Origin: Bacteroidota bacterium
GTDB lineage: Bacteria > Bacteroidota > Bacteroidia > Bacteroidales > JACABE01
Direction: 5' to 3'
Length of the DNA stretch: 47,152 bases
Assembly (NCBI GenBank): GCA_013377005.1
Contig: JACABE010000009.1
Location: forward strand, 1-47,152
Shown here: positions 19,498 to 29,260 of the stretch, piece after piece
Position numbering within the stretch: the stretch's first letter is position 1
Layout of the letters: each line of letters opens with the position of its first letter
Notes under the pieces: generated by a model
The model's database searches: none
What the model was told of the DNA's origin: nothing
Seen by the model: only the letters and a program-made list of their open reading frames with translations
Made by a program: the position numbers and the translations under genes

Positions 19498-20076
19498 TTA
19501 ATCTATTTTTAATACTTTCCCATTTTCCAGTTTATACATTTCGTTACTTTCCGAACAAACAGCAAATCCTTCGTTATCAAAAAAAAGACGTTGTCCGAAT
19601 TCGCTCATCCAACCAATCTGATGGGCAGGATTTCCGACAATAAGAGCATAAGGAGGAACATTTTTTGCAACAACTGCACCTGCACCTATAAAAGCAAATT
19701 CACCAATTTCATGTCCACAAACAATAGTTGCATTAGCACCAATTGTAGCACCATGCTTAACCAAGGTTCTTGAATATTCGCTTTTTCGGTTAACAGCACT
19801 TCTAGGGTTGGTAACATTAGTAAAAACCATTGAAGGACCCAGAAAAACGTCATCTTCACAAATAACGCCAGTATAAATAGAAACGTTATTTTGAACTTTT
19901 ACATTTTTCCCTAAGATTACTTCAGGAGAAACCACAACGTTTTGTCCAAAATTACAGTTCTCGCCTATTGTACAATTTGACATAATATGGGTAAAATGCC
20001 ATATTTTTGTGCCTTTACCTATTTTGCAACCTTCGTCAATAATAGCTGTTTCGTGAGCAAAATATTCCTTCTGCAT
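19498..20076 (-). CDS. wlbB: Hexapeptide-repeat N-acetyltransferase, WlbB/WbpD type
   Basis: A 192-residue left-handed beta-helix enzyme with repeated hexapeptides from about residue 15 to 150 ([48 protein letters not shown]). The early HFTHI and later FTNVTNPRS segments are typical of WbpD/WlbB, which acetylates the C3 amine of UDP-GlcNAc(3NH2)A using acetyl-CoA. Its ATG shares a base with the stop codon of the upstream aminotransferase gene (TAATG), so the two are probably translationally coupled. Confidence 0.9.
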   Translation of the reverse strand: MQKEYFAHETAIIDEGCKIGKGTKIWHFTHIMSNCTIGENCNFGQNVVVSPEVILGKNVKVQNNVSIYTGVICEDDVFLGPSMVFTNVTNPRSAVNRKSEYSRTLVKHGATIGANATIVCGHEIGEFAFIGAGAVVAKNVPPYALIVGNPAHQIGWMSEFGQRLFFDNEGFAVCSESNEMYKLENGKVLKID

Positions 20077-21209
20077 TATGATTTATTTACAAATTCTAAT
20101 AAACTATCTGTAATGTATTTCAATTGTTCATCATCCAGCTCTGAATGCATTGGCAATGAAATAACAGAAGAACACAATGCTTCAGTTACTGGAAAATCAC
20201 CTTCTTTGTAACGTTTATCAACATAAGCTTTTTGCATATGCAATGCTACAGGATAATATATCATTGCAGGAATATCTTTAGCTGACATATGATTTTGTAG
20301 TCCGGCTCTATCTACATTATTTAATACCAAAGTATATTGATGAAAAGCATGAGTAGAATTTTTCGCTGTAACAGGAGTCTTAATTTTTGAATGATTTGCA
20401 AATGCATTGTTATAAAAATTTGCTGCATAATTTCGAGCTTTAGCATATTCATCCAAATGCTGAAGTTTAACTCTCAAGATAGCTGCCTGAATACTATCGA
20501 GTCTTGAATTAACACCAATATAATCATGATAATAGCGAACAACCATGCCATGATTTACAACTATTCTCATCTGTTTATCCAATTCATCATCATTAGTAAA
20601 AATAGCACCACCATCTCCATAGCAACCCAGATTTTTTGATGGGAAGAATGATGTACATCCTATATGACCTATAGTTCCTGCTTTTTTACGACTTCCATCT
20701 TTAAAAATATAATCAGCTCCAATTGCCTGACAGGTATCCTCTATTACAAATAAATTATGCTCTTTTGCAACTTCCATAATTGCCTCCATATCTGCACACT
20801 GTCCAAACAAATGAACAGGAACAATCGCTTTTGTCTTTGGTGTAATTGCCTTCTTTAAAGAAGCTATTGAAATATTGAAAGTATCTGGATCAACATCTAC
20901 TAAAACAGGTATCAAACCTAATAATGCTATAACTTCAGCAGTTGCTATAAATGTAAAAGATACTGTTATCACCTCATCACCTGGATTTAAACCTAAAGCC
21001 ATCATAGCTACTTGTAATGCATCTGTTCCATTAGCACAAGGAATAACATGTTTTACACCCAAATACTTTTCCATTTCTGACTGAAATCCATGTACAGCAG
21101 GTCCATTAATAAAAGCACATGTATCAATAACTTCCTGAATACTATTATCAATTTCCGGTTTAATTTTTTCGTATTGACTTTTTAAGTCAACCATTTGAAT
21201 TTTTTTCAT
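20076..21209 (-). CDS. wlbC: DegT/DnrJ/EryC1 aminotransferase, WlbC/WbpE type
   Basis: A 377-residue PLP-dependent sugar aminotransferase. The PLP lysine is Lys192 in [15 protein letters not shown], and Asp158 ([11 protein letters not shown]) would hold the pyridine nitrogen. With the flanking dehydrogenase and acetyltransferase it should transfer an amine to C3 of the 3-keto uronic acid, giving UDP-GlcNAc(3NH2)A. It is the first gene of the cluster, with a -7 box about 50 bases upstream. The UDP-GlcNAc 6-dehydrogenase (WbpA) and the epimerase (WbpI) are not in the window. Confidence 0.92.
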   Translation of the reverse strand: MKKIQMVDLKSQYEKIKPEIDNSIQEVIDTCAFINGPAVHGFQSEMEKYLGVKHVIPCANGTDALQVAMMALGLNPGDEVITVSFTFIATAEVIALLGLIPVLVDVDPDTFNISIASLKKAITPKTKAIVPVHLFGQCADMEAIMEVAKEHNLFVIEDTCQAIGADYIFKDGSRKKAGTIGHIGCTSFFPSKNLGCYGDGGAIFTNDDELDKQMRIVVNHGMVVRYYHDYIGVNSRLDSIQAAILRVKLQHLDEYAKARNYAANFYNNAFANHSKIKTPVTAKNSTHAFHQYTLVLNNVDRAGLQNHMSAKDIPAMIYYPVALHMQKAYVDKRYKEGDFPVTEALCSSVISLPMHSELDDEQLKYITDSLLEFVNKS

Positions 21210-21257
21210 TTCAATATATATTTTAATAAAAACTGAGATATTTAAACATTATTAATG

Positions 21258-21265
21258 CAAAAATA
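21258..21265 (-). promoter_or_regulatory. -7 promoter element of the wlbCBA cluster
   Basis: On the minus strand this reads TATTTTTG, followed by C, matching TAnnTTTG, about 50 bases upstream of the aminotransferase ATG. No clear -33 partner is seen. Confidence 0.4.
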
Positions 21266-21338
21266 AATAATATTTTGAACGATTAAGTTATATTTTGAAA
21301 TATAATTAATAATATGAAGATCGTTATAATGATTTTCT

Positions 21339-21346
21339 TAATTTTG
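21339..21346 (+). promoter_or_regulatory. -7 promoter element of the envelope protein-waaA pair
   Basis: TAATTTTG, followed by C, matches TAnnTTTG and lies 27 bases before the ATG at 21373. No clear -33 partner is seen. Confidence 0.45.
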
Positions 21347-21372
21347 CGTTATCATTCTTTAATAATGATTTT

Positions 21373-22137
21373 ATGAAGAAATTTTGCCTACTTTTTATTA
21401 CAATATTATTGTTGAACAATACTTCTACGCTTAAAGCCCAAATTAGCTTAAAAGATTCAGCTGCATTTGCAGGTTTAATTTCTTTATCCTATTCTTTTCA
21501 GTTTTCTGGTGGCGATATGGCTGACACCTATGGAAATAATTCTACCATAGGACCTTCATTTTTAGTAAAAACAAAAAGTAATTGGGTGTTAGGTGCAGAT
21601 TTAAATTTTATTTTCGGGAACAATGTTAAAATCTATGATCAGATTGTATATAGTATTGCTCCTTTAGATGGAAATGTAATTTCCAAACAAGGTCTTATTT
21701 CGGATGTAAAAATGTTTGAAAGAGGATTCTCTACATCATTTAAGTTTGGGAAAATAATTCCAATATTCAAATCTAACCCAAATTCAGGTTTGTTAATTAT
21801 GGGAAGTGTGGGATATCTGCAACATAATATTCGTATTGAAGTTGACAACAATAATACACCACAATTAATGGGTGATTATGCCAAAGGTTATGATCGCTTA
21901 TCAAATGGTTTTGCAATTAGTGAGTTTATTGGATATATTTATTTAAGTGATAGAAGATTAACTAATTTTTTTGCTGGTATTGAATTTAGCCAAGGATGGA
22001 CAAAATCAATGAGAGATTATAATTTTGATACTATGAAGAAAGATAACAGCCAAAAATTTGATGATTTTTTTGGATTTAAAATAGGTTGGATTTTCCCCTT
22101 ATATAAACGATCTCCAGAAAAATTTTACTATAATTAA
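21373..22137 (+). CDS. Predicted outer-membrane protein upstream of waaA
   Basis: A 254-residue protein with a signal peptide (1 to about 22, ending LKAQ) and alternating-pattern strands rich in aromatic and Gly residues through the rest, including two stretches that read like barrel strands (GLISLSYSFQFSG and FFGFKIGWIFPLY). I do not recognise a named family. It starts 3 bases before waaA, so the two share an mRNA, suggesting a link to lipopolysaccharide or outer-membrane assembly. The beta-barrel prediction comes from pattern only. Confidence 0.65.
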   Translation: MKKFCLLFITILLLNNTSTLKAQISLKDSAAFAGLISLSYSFQFSGGDMADTYGNNSTIGPSFLVKTKSNWVLGADLNFIFGNNVKIYDQIVYSIAPLDGNVISKQGLISDVKMFERGFSTSFKFGKIIPIFKSNPNSGLLIMGSVGYLQHNIRIEVDNNNTPQLMGDYAKGYDRLSNGFAISEFIGYIYLSDRRLTNFFAGIEFSQGWTKSMRDYNFDTMKKDNSQKFDDFFGFKIGWIFPLYKRSPEKFYYN

Positions 22138-22140
22138 TTT

Positions 22141-23391
22141 ATGAGAATTCTCTATAACCTTGGTATTTATCTTTACTATTTTGGAATTTTTTTCTATTCC
22201 TTTTTTAACTTAAAAGCAAAAAAATGGTGGGTTGGTCGCAAAAATATATTGCAGAAATGTGAGAATTTATTCAATAAAAATGAAAATATTGCATGGTTTC
22301 ATTCTGCGTCATTGGGTGAATTTGAGCAAGGACGGCCTGTAATTGAAAAATTTAAATTACAGCACCCTGATTTTAAAATTGTTTTGACTTTTTTTTCACC
22401 TTCAGGCTATGAAGTTCGTAAAAACTATGAAACAGCAGATTATATATTATACTTACCTATTGACACACCTTATAATGTAAGAAAATTTATAGAAATAGTT
22501 AATCCACAGATTGTATTCTTTATTAAATATGAATTTTGGTTTAATTATTTAAAAGCATTATATGATAAAAAAATCCCGGTTTATTTAATTTCTGGAATTT
22601 TCAGACCACAACAGCATTTTTTTAAATTTTATGGAGGTTGGTTTCGTAAGCAACTAAAACACTTTTCTTATTTTTTTGTACAATCTGAAGCAAGTAAGGA
22701 ATTACTTCATTCTATTAAAATAAAAAATGTAACTATCAGTGGCGATACAAGATTTGACAGAGTAATAGCAATAGCAGCAACAAGAATAGCTTTCCCTCTT
22801 ATTGAAAAATTTAAAGCATCTAATTCTATTCTTTTATCAGGAAGTAGCTGGGAAGCTGATGAGGCAATTTTAATTGATTTTATGAAGTTGAAAAAAACCA
22901 ATTTACGTTATATTATTGCCCCTCATGAGATTCATAAAGAACGTATTCAGCAATTACAAGAAAAATTACCCTTGACCTCTCTTCTTTTTTCTCAAGCCAA
23001 TGAAATAAACATAAACGAAGCAAAAGTGCTTATAATAGATAATATTGGAATCCTTTCAAATTTATACCAATATGCTACAATTGCTTTAATTGGGGGTGGT
23101 TTTGGAAAAGGGATACATAATATTTTAGAAGCAGCAACATTTGGTACTCCAATATTATTTGGACCTAATTATCATAAATTCTCTGAAGCAATCCAGTTAA
23201 TTGCATTAGGAGGAGCATTTGAGTGTATAGATAATCATGATTTTATCACAAAAGCTAATCTGCTTTTTGATAATATGTCTTTATATGAACACGCAAAAGA
23301 GCAATGCATAAATTATGTAAATATGAACAAAGGAGCAACTGAAATAATTTTACAACATATTCTTTTGCAACATACAACAGAGTTGTTTTGA
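22141..23391 (+). CDS. waaA: 3-deoxy-D-manno-octulosonic acid (Kdo) transferase
   Basis: A 416-residue GT-B glycosyltransferase that adds Kdo from CMP-Kdo to the lipid A precursor at the inner face of the inner membrane. The N-terminal hydrophobic anchor (about 5-22) is followed by the catalytic-base motif SLGEFEQGRP with Glu60. The C-terminal donor domain has ISGDTRFDRV, ALIGGGFGKGIHNILE and the FGPNYHKF segment, all WaaA hallmarks. Length fits the family. The organism therefore makes Kdo-containing lipopolysaccharide. The gene ends about 75 bases before tRNA-Phe. Confidence 0.96.
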   Translation: MRILYNLGIYLYYFGIFFYSFFNLKAKKWWVGRKNILQKCENLFNKNENIAWFHSASLGEFEQGRPVIEKFKLQHPDFKIVLTFFSPSGYEVRKNYETADYILYLPIDTPYNVRKFIEIVNPQIVFFIKYEFWFNYLKALYDKKIPVYLISGIFRPQQHFFKFYGGWFRKQLKHFSYFFVQSEASKELLHSIKIKNVTISGDTRFDRVIAIAATRIAFPLIEKFKASNSILLSGSSWEADEAILIDFMKLKKTNLRYIIAPHEIHKERIQQLQEKLPLTSLLFSQANEININEAKVLIIDNIGILSNLYQYATIALIGGGFGKGIHNILEAATFGTPILFGPNYHKFSEAIQLIALGGAFECIDNHDFITKANLLFDNMSLYEHAKEQCINYVNMNKGATEIILQHILLQHTTELF

Positions 23392-23418
23392 AGAATTTCT
23401 ATAAAAAAGAAAATATTT

Positions 23419-23449
23419 TTTGGGAAATTCAAAAAAAGTCGTAATTTTG
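23419..23449 (+). promoter_or_regulatory. Promoter of tRNA-Phe
   Basis: TTTG at 23419-23422, 19 bases, then TAATTTTG at 23442-23449. Both boxes match the Bacteroidota -33/-7 consensus, and the tRNA begins 18 bases later. Confidence 0.7.
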
Positions 23450-23466
23450 CACTCTACTATAAAGGA

Positions 23467-23539
<73 letters not shown>

Positions 23540-23542
23540 CAC

Positions 23543-23574
23543 AAAAAAGGTTGGAAATATTTCCAACCTTTTTT
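23543..23574 (+). terminator. Terminator of tRNA-Phe
   Basis: A 15-base-pair perfect stem (AAAAAAGGTTGGAAA and its complement) with a two-base centre, ending in T residues. It starts four bases after the tRNA. Confidence 0.85.
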
Positions 23575-23601
23575 GTTTATTACCATAATAAAAATATTAT
23601 T

Positions 23602-24495
23602 TTATTCTAATTTATCATTTAAAGATTTAAACCCTTGACCTAAAATCTCATTAGCATTAATCACTGTTAAAAAAGCATTTGGATCTATTTTATTAAGATA
23701 TTCCTCAATCATAGCAAGTTCTCTCCTATTAACAACAGTAAAAATAATTTGCTTTTCAGCTCCGTTATACATTCCTGTTCCTTTTATTATTGTTCCGCCT
23801 CGATGAATATCATTTAAAATTTTTTCTCTGATTTCTTCATATTTGTCGGAAATAATAAACAAAGTTTTATCATAACTAATGCCCTGTAATACAATATCTA
23901 CAACTTTAGAAATTATAAAAATTGTAATCCATGAATATAAAGGAATTCGCCAGTCACCAAAAGCAATTAAGCTTGACAATACAATGCAAGAATCTACAAT
24001 CATAATCGACTGACCTAATGGCAATTTAGTAAACTTTGACAAAATCATAGAAATAACATCGGAACCTCCACTGGTGGCTTTAGCTTTTAAAATTAAGCCT
24101 ACTCCAAATCCAATTATCAAGCCTCCAAATACACATGAAAGCAGAATGTCACGAGAGAGTTGCAATGGATCTCTGCCAAAGAAATAAGTTAACGAGTCAA
24201 CAAAAATGGCAGTTAAAATGAATGTAATAACAGTTTTTATACCAAAACGAGGCCCCAAGACCTTTATGCCTATTATAGTTAATGGAATATTAAAACACAA
24301 TGCCATTAATCCAACGGGAAGACCAAAAAGATAGTGCAAAACAATAGAAATACCATAAATTCCCCCTGGTACTATTCTATATGGAGTAATAAAAAAGACA
24401 TAGCCCATTGCAACTGCAAAAGAGCCAATAGTAATAAAACTATAATCTTTAAACCATTTTTTTGAAAACCTTTTTTCGTTTTGAAGAAATGACAT
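23602..24495 (-). CDS. YitT-family membrane protein (copy 2)
   Basis: A 297-residue inner-membrane protein with five or six hydrophobic segments in the first 200 residues (DUF161/YitT domain: PYRIVPGGIYGISIVLHYLFG, KATSGGSDVISMIL). A cytosolic DUF2179 domain follows (about 215-290: IFTVVNRRELAMIEEYLNKIDPNAFLTV). The family is widespread and its function is not firmly known; DUF2179 domains are thought to bind small ligands. It lies 11 bases after a close paralogue, so the two form a tandem duplication in one operon. Confidence 0.92.
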   Translation of the reverse strand: MSFLQNEKRFSKKWFKDYSFITIGSFAVAMGYVFFITPYRIVPGGIYGISIVLHYLFGLPVGLMALCFNIPLTIIGIKVLGPRFGIKTVITFILTAIFVDSLTYFFGRDPLQLSRDILLSCVFGGLIIGFGVGLILKAKATSGGSDVISMILSKFTKLPLGQSIMIVDSCIVLSSLIAFGDWRIPLYSWITIFIISKVVDIVLQGISYDKTLFIISDKYEEIREKILNDIHRGGTIIKGTGMYNGAEKQIIFTVVNRRELAMIEEYLNKIDPNAFLTVINANEILGQGFKSLNDKLE

Positions 24496-24506
24496 CTTTT
24501 AAATTA

Positions 24507-25430
24507 TTAAGTAGTTACTTTTTCTTCTAAAGACTTAAACCCTTTTCCAAGAATTTCATTGGCATCAATAACTGTTAGAAATGCATTCGGATCAATTTGG
24601 TGTATAAATTCTTGGAGAATTGCTAATTCTCTGCGATTAACAACAGTAAAGATAATTTTTTTCTCAGAATTATTAAACATGCCATTACCATTAATAAAAG
24701 TACCACCTCTGTTAAGGTCTGTTAAAATTTTATCTCTAATTTCTTCATATTTATCTGAAATAATAAATAATGTTTTGTCATAACTAACTCCTTCCAACAC
24801 AACATCTATAACTTTCCCTGTAATAAAAATTACTATCCATGAATACAAAGGAATTTTCCAATCGCGAAATACAATTAAACCAAGCAAAACAATCATGGAA
24901 TCAACATAAATCATCAATTGTCCCAATGGTAAGCGAGTGTATTTAGCAATAATCATAGCAACAATATCCGAACCGCCAGAAGTAGCTTTAGCTTTAAAAA
25001 TCAAGCCCAATCCAAAGCCAATTAAAACACCACCAAATACACAAGCCAACAATACATCATTTGATAGATCAATAGATCCGTTAAGCATAGTTTTAGGGCT
25101 TTCATCACCAATTAAGAAGGTAAGCATATCCATAAATACTGAAGCCAAAATCATACCTATCACAGTTTTTATTCCAAAACGAGGTCCCAAAATTCGTATA
25201 CCTAAAACAGTTAATGGAATATTCATTGCTAAACCAAATAAACCGATTGGGATTTTTGGCACTAAATGATGTATAACAATACCGATACCATATACACCTC
25301 CAGGTACAATATTATATGGATTAATAAAAAATACAAAACCCGCCGCTAATATAAATGAACCTAATACAATTAAACTATAAGCAATAAACCATTGCTTTGA
25401 AAATAGTTTTTCGTTTGTAACAAAAGCCAT
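24507..25430 (-). CDS. YitT-family membrane protein (copy 1)
   Basis: The start is set at the ATG at 25430 (MAFVTNEKLFSKQWF), because this aligns with the paralogue start (MSFLQNEKRFSKKWF). The upstream in-frame ATG at 25490 would add 20 residues with no counterpart. The product has 307 residues: a multi-pass YitT/DUF161 domain with NPYNIVPGGVYGIG and KATSGGSDIVAMII, then a DUF2179 domain ending in VIDANEILGKGFKSLE. It shares most of its sequence with the next gene. An extra insertion near residues 110-125 (ESPKTMLNGSIDLS) distinguishes it. Function is unknown; the family is thought to act in transport or sensing. Confidence 0.92.
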   Translation of the reverse strand: MAFVTNEKLFSKQWFIAYSLIVLGSFILAAGFVFFINPYNIVPGGVYGIGIVIHHLVPKIPIGLFGLAMNIPLTVLGIRILGPRFGIKTVIGMILASVFMDMLTFLIGDESPKTMLNGSIDLSNDVLLACVFGGVLIGFGLGLIFKAKATSGGSDIVAMIIAKYTRLPLGQLMIYVDSMIVLLGLIVFRDWKIPLYSWIVIFITGKVIDVVLEGVSYDKTLFIISDKYEEIRDKILTDLNRGGTFINGNGMFNNSEKKIIFTVVNRRELAILQEFIHQIDPNAFLTVIDANEILGKGFKSLEEKVTT

Positions 25431-25510
25431 AATACTTAAATAATATTTAGTTATAAAATTCTGAATTTCAGCAAAAAGAATATTTTGCACTTATCTTATT
25501 AAAAAGTGTG

Positions 25511-25518
25511 CAAAATTA
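25511..25518 (-). promoter_or_regulatory. -7 promoter element of the yitT pair
   Basis: On the minus strand this reads TAATTTTG, followed by C, about 80 bases upstream of the chosen ATG (25430). It matches TAnnTTTG; the -33 box is not clear. Confidence 0.4.
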
Positions 25519-25578
25519 ATGATTTTTATCACATAAAATATTTATGCTTGCTTTTTTTGAAAAATAAAACAGGAAAGC

Positions 25579-25614
25579 TTACTTATTATTTATTTCATGA
25601 TAAAAAATAAGTAA
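25579..25614 (-). terminator. Weak terminator candidate after atpG
   Basis: Arms TTACTTATT and AATAAGTAA pair over 9 bases around an 18-base interior. The stem is all but GC-free, so termination strength is doubtful. It lies between the end of the atp operon and the yitT promoter. Confidence 0.3.
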
Positions 25615-25639
25615 TTTTAAAAAAGTAAAAACAGATACC

Positions 25640-26521
25640 CTAACCCTTTAATGCTTCAGCACCACCTACTATTTCTAAAATTTCATTTGTAATAGCAGCT
25701 TGACGTGCTTTGTTATAGGATAAGCGTAATTGTTTTAACATTTCAGTTGCATTGTCAGTAGCTTTGTGCATAGCTGTCATACGAGCACCTTGTTCTGAAG
25801 CCCAAGAGTCAAGTACTACTTTGTATAGTTGAATTTTTAGGGTCTTTGGAACCAGCTCATCTAAAATTTGTTTTTTATCAGGTTCAAAAATATAATCAGC
25901 TGTTGTTGATTTTATTGAAAGAATCGAAGGTGATAAAACTGGCAGGAATTGCTCAACAACCAATTGTTGTGTTGCTGCATTTTTGAAACGATTATAAACG
26001 ATTTCAATTTTATCGTACTTTTTATTTTTAAAATCGTTCATTAATTGTTCTGCAACCGGTACAATATTGTCAAATGAAAGTTTATCAAAAATATGATCTA
26101 ATCGTTCGATAATTTTGAAATTACGTCGAGTAAAAAAATCTCCGGCTTTTTTACCAATACACAAAATCTCAACATCACCTTTATTGTTTTGGATTTTGTA
26201 TTTATCCTGAATAAGGAGGTTAACGGCTTTAATAATATTTGTATTAAAAGCACCACACATTCCTCTGTTTGAAGAAACTGCAATAATCAGTACTTTCTCA
26301 ACTTTACGTTTTTCATAATAAGCAGCAGCATTGGTATTCTCAATGTTGCTGCTTAAATTTTGCAATATTTCAGTAAGCTTGGCGGAATAAGGTCTAAGCT
26401 TGATAATAGCATTTTGAGCTCTTCTCAATTTAGATGCAGATACCATTTTCATAGCACTGGTAATTTGCCTTGTAGAGTTTACCGAGGTAATTCTTGTTCT
26501 AACTTCTTTTAAATTGGGCAT
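25640..26521 (-). CDS. atpG: ATP synthase F1 subunit gamma
   Basis: A 293-residue central-stalk subunit. The N-terminal helix begins PNLKEVRTRITSVNSTRQITSAMKMV, and the conserved C-terminal coiled-coil helix ends in YNKARQAAITNEILEIVGGAEAL; both rotate inside the alpha/beta hexamer. Length is normal. It is the last gene of the atp operon, 16 bases after atpA. The beta and epsilon genes that usually sit near it are not in the window. Confidence 0.97.
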   Translation of the reverse strand: MPNLKEVRTRITSVNSTRQITSAMKMVSASKLRRAQNAIIKLRPYSAKLTEILQNLSSNIENTNAAAYYEKRKVEKVLIIAVSSNRGMCGAFNTNIIKAVNLLIQDKYKIQNNKGDVEILCIGKKAGDFFTRRNFKIIERLDHIFDKLSFDNIVPVAEQLMNDFKNKKYDKIEIVYNRFKNAATQQLVVEQFLPVLSPSILSIKSTTADYIFEPDKKQILDELVPKTLKIQLYKVVLDSWASEQGARMTAMHKATDNATEMLKQLRLSYNKARQAAITNEILEIVGGAEALKG

Positions 26522-26537
26522 AATTGCTCCCTTTTAA

Positions 26538-28121
26538 TTAGTTTTCGTATTTTTTAGAAACTTCTTTGGCTGTTTGTTCCAAAACTTTAACATCATTATC
26601 GGTAAGCATACCGTTTTTGATGGAATCTAATACATCATTATGATCTATTTTTAATGTATGTAAAAATTCCAATTCAAAATCTTTTACTTTTTTAACTGCG
26701 ACTTTTTGCAACAACCCTCTTGTTCCACAGAATAAAATAGCAATTTGTTCTTCCACTTTCATAGGAGAATATTGAGGTTGCTTTAAAATTTCTACATTTC
26801 GAGAACCTTTATCTAAAACAGCTTTTGTTGTTGCATCTAAATCAGAACCAAATTTTGAAAAAGCTTCTAATTCTCTGAATTGAGCTTGATCAATTTTAAG
26901 CGTACCTGCAACTTTTTTCATTGATTTAATTTGTGCATTTCCACCCACACGTGATACAGAAATACCAACGTTAATAGCTGGACGAATACCGGAATTAAAT
27001 AAATTAGTTTCAAGAAATATCTGCCCATCAGTAATAGAAATTACATTAGTAGGAATATAAGCAGAAACATCACCAGCTTGAGTTTCAATAATCGGTAAAG
27101 CAGTTAAAGAACCACCTCCTTTTACTAAATGTTTTATTGATTCTGGCAAATTATTCATTTGCGCTGCAATATTGTCAGATTTGATAATCTTTGCGGCTCT
27201 TTCTAATAATCTTGAATGTAAATAGAATACATCACCAGGATATGCCTCACGACCAGGTGGACGGCGAAGTAGCAGTGAAACTTCACGATAAGCTACAGCT
27301 TGTTTTGATAAATCATCATAAACAACTAAAGCAGGACGTCCGGTATCTCTAAAAAATTCGCCAATTGCAGCACCAGTAAACGGGGCATAAAATTGCAATG
27401 CGGCAGGATCTGATGCTGTAGCTGCAACAATTACAGTATAAGCTAATGCGCCTTTTTCCTCTAATGTCTTTACAACATTGGCAATTGTAGAACCTTTTTG
27501 TCCTGAAGCCACATAAATACAATAAACAGGTTCACCTTTATCATAAAATTCACGTTGATTAATGATAGTGTCAATAGCAATGGCTGATTTTCCTGTCTGT
27601 CGGTCACCAATGATTAGTTCACGTTGTCCTCTACCAATTGGAATCATTGCATCTATAGGCTTAATACCTGTTTGTAATGGTTCATTTACGGGTTGACGAT
27701 AGATAACACCTGGAGCTTTACGTTCCAAAGGCATTTCAAAAGTATCTCCTTTAATCGGACCTTTACCATCAATAGGTTCTCCAAGAGTGTTGATTACTCT
27801 ACCTAACATCCCTTCACCAACTTTTATTGATGCTATTTGATTAGTACGTTTTACAACATCTCCTTCTTTTATTTGATGAGAATCTCCTAAAAGAACCACG
27901 CCAACATTGTCTTCTTCTAAATTGAGGACAATAGCTTTAACACCAGTTTTAGTAAATTCTACCAACTCACCTGATTGAGCATTATTGAGACCATAAATAC
28001 GAGCAATTCCATCTCCAACTTGCAAAACAGAACCAACTTCTTCTAAGTCAGATTCCATTGTAAAGCCTGCCAATTGTTGTCTTAAAATTGCTGATATTTC
28101 AGCGGGTTTAATTTCAGCCAT
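26538..28121 (-). CDS. atpA: ATP synthase F1 subunit alpha
   Basis: A 527-residue nucleotide-binding regulatory subunit of F1. The P-loop GDRQTGKS is at 172-179, the catalytic Arg-finger region near residue 380 ([19 protein letters not shown]), and the family signature [13 protein letters not shown] is intact. N-terminal beta-barrel and C-terminal helical domains are complete. It follows atpH by 26 bases in the same operon. Confidence 0.98.
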   Translation of the reverse strand: MAEIKPAEISAILRQQLAGFTMESDLEEVGSVLQVGDGIARIYGLNNAQSGELVEFTKTGVKAIVLNLEEDNVGVVLLGDSHQIKEGDVVKRTNQIASIKVGEGMLGRVINTLGEPIDGKGPIKGDTFEMPLERKAPGVIYRQPVNEPLQTGIKPIDAMIPIGRGQRELIIGDRQTGKSAIAIDTIINQREFYDKGEPVYCIYVASGQKGSTIANVVKTLEEKGALAYTVIVAATASDPAALQFYAPFTGAAIGEFFRDTGRPALVVYDDLSKQAVAYREVSLLLRRPPGREAYPGDVFYLHSRLLERAAKIIKSDNIAAQMNNLPESIKHLVKGGGSLTALPIIETQAGDVSAYIPTNVISITDGQIFLETNLFNSGIRPAINVGISVSRVGGNAQIKSMKKVAGTLKIDQAQFRELEAFSKFGSDLDATTKAVLDKGSRNVEILKQPQYSPMKVEEQIAILFCGTRGLLQKVAVKKVKDFELEFLHTLKIDHNDVLDSIKNGMLTDNDVKVLEQTAKEVSKKYEN

Positions 28122-28147
28122 ATTCTAATTTATTTATATTCTGTTTG

Positions 28148-28705
28148 TTAAAATCCTTTTTCGTAAATATTTTTATCAAATTCTTTTCTTAATCGTTGAA
28201 TTTTGGTAGAAATACTATTATCAGTCTGTTTATCATCAATGGTGATAATAAAACCACCTATAATTTGGGGGTTAATTTCTTCCTTCAATTCAATACTCTT
28301 GTTTGATTGACGAGTCAGAAGCGATTTAAAATCTGCTTTTGTTTCGCTGTCCAATTCAATAGCCGTTTTCAAGTGAGCTGTTTTAATCCCTTTGAACTCG
28401 TTATACATTTCAATAAATTCAAGAGAAATATTTCGTAAATTAGCTTCACGTCTTTTCTTTAAAACAAGAAGTAAAAATGAAAGAGAAATATGGTTCAAAC
28501 GACTACTCATAATTTCTTTTACAACAGCCTGTTTTTTATCTGTTTTAATAATGGGACTCGAAAGCATACTTTCAAATTCTTTACTTGATTGGCAAATTTC
28601 ATTTACCAATTGCATATCTTGAAATGCTATATCTAAAACATTTTGTTCTATTGCTAAATCGAACAAAGCTTTTGCATACCGACCATTAATTCTGCTATCC
28701 TTCAT
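28148..28705 (-). CDS. atpH: ATP synthase F1 subunit delta
   Basis: A 185-residue peripheral-stalk subunit linking b to the top of F1. It opens with the conserved RINGRYAKALFDLAIEQ and ends with the conserved IGGFIITIDDKQTDNSI and RLRKEF segment. Length is typical. It sits between atpF (19-base gap) and atpA. Confidence 0.95.
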   Translation of the reverse strand: MKDSRINGRYAKALFDLAIEQNVLDIAFQDMQLVNEICQSSKEFESMLSSPIIKTDKKQAVVKEIMSSRLNHISLSFLLLVLKKRREANLRNISLEFIEMYNEFKGIKTAHLKTAIELDSETKADFKSLLTRQSNKSIELKEEINPQIIGGFIITIDDKQTDNSISTKIQRLRKEFDKNIYEKGF

Positions 28706-28724
28706 ATATTCTTTTTTGCAGAAA

Positions 28725-29219
28725 TTAGTTAAAATTAATATTATCTATCATTTTATCAATATGCTTTTTTTGATTTTCTTTATCAGACAATTCTTCTTTC
28801 AGGATTTTTTCGGCAATATCAATAGATAATGTAGCTATTTGATTCTTTAACTCCGTAATAGCAGCCATTTTTTCAAAATGAATGCTTTCTTTAGCAGCTT
28901 CCAAAATTCGATTATACTCTTGATTAGCTTTAGTTTTCGACTCTTCAATCATATTATCTCGAATAGCACGTGCATCTTTTAAAATAGCACTTCTTTCTTC
29001 TTTAGCCTGACGAAGTAATTCTTCGTTGTCAGATTTCAAAGCTTTCATTTCATCACGAGCTTTATCCGCTTGATGTAAAGCATCTTCTATTGATTTTTCT
29101 CTTTCGTGCAAAGTTGCCAAAATAGGCTTCCATGCATATTTCGCAAGAATAAAAACCAAAATCCCAAATGACAAAGTCATCCAAAATATAAGTCCTATAT
29201 CTGGTGTTACTATTCCCAT
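28725..29219 (-). CDS. atpF: ATP synthase F0 subunit b
   Basis: A 164-residue subunit: one N-terminal membrane helix (about 6-26, GLIFWMTLSFGILVFILAKY), then a long charged coiled coil to the C terminus. It dimerises as the outer stalk. It is preceded by an unusual hairpin plus T tract that separates it from atpE, so its transcript level may be lower than that of the c subunit. Confidence 0.96.
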   Translation of the reverse strand: MGIVTPDIGLIFWMTLSFGILVFILAKYAWKPILATLHEREKSIEDALHQADKARDEMKALKSDNEELLRQAKEERSAILKDARAIRDNMIEESKTKANQEYNRILEAAKESIHFEKMAAITELKNQIATLSIDIAEKILKEELSDKENQKKHIDKMIDNINFN

Positions 29220-29260
29220 AATTTGTGCTTTTTACAAATTTTTACTAGTAATTTCTATTT

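Noticed and set aside
24937-25269. 110-codon plus-strand frame inside a yitT gene
   Set aside because: Antisense shadow of a conserved membrane protein; proline- and lysine-rich translation comes from the reverse of hydrophobic codons.
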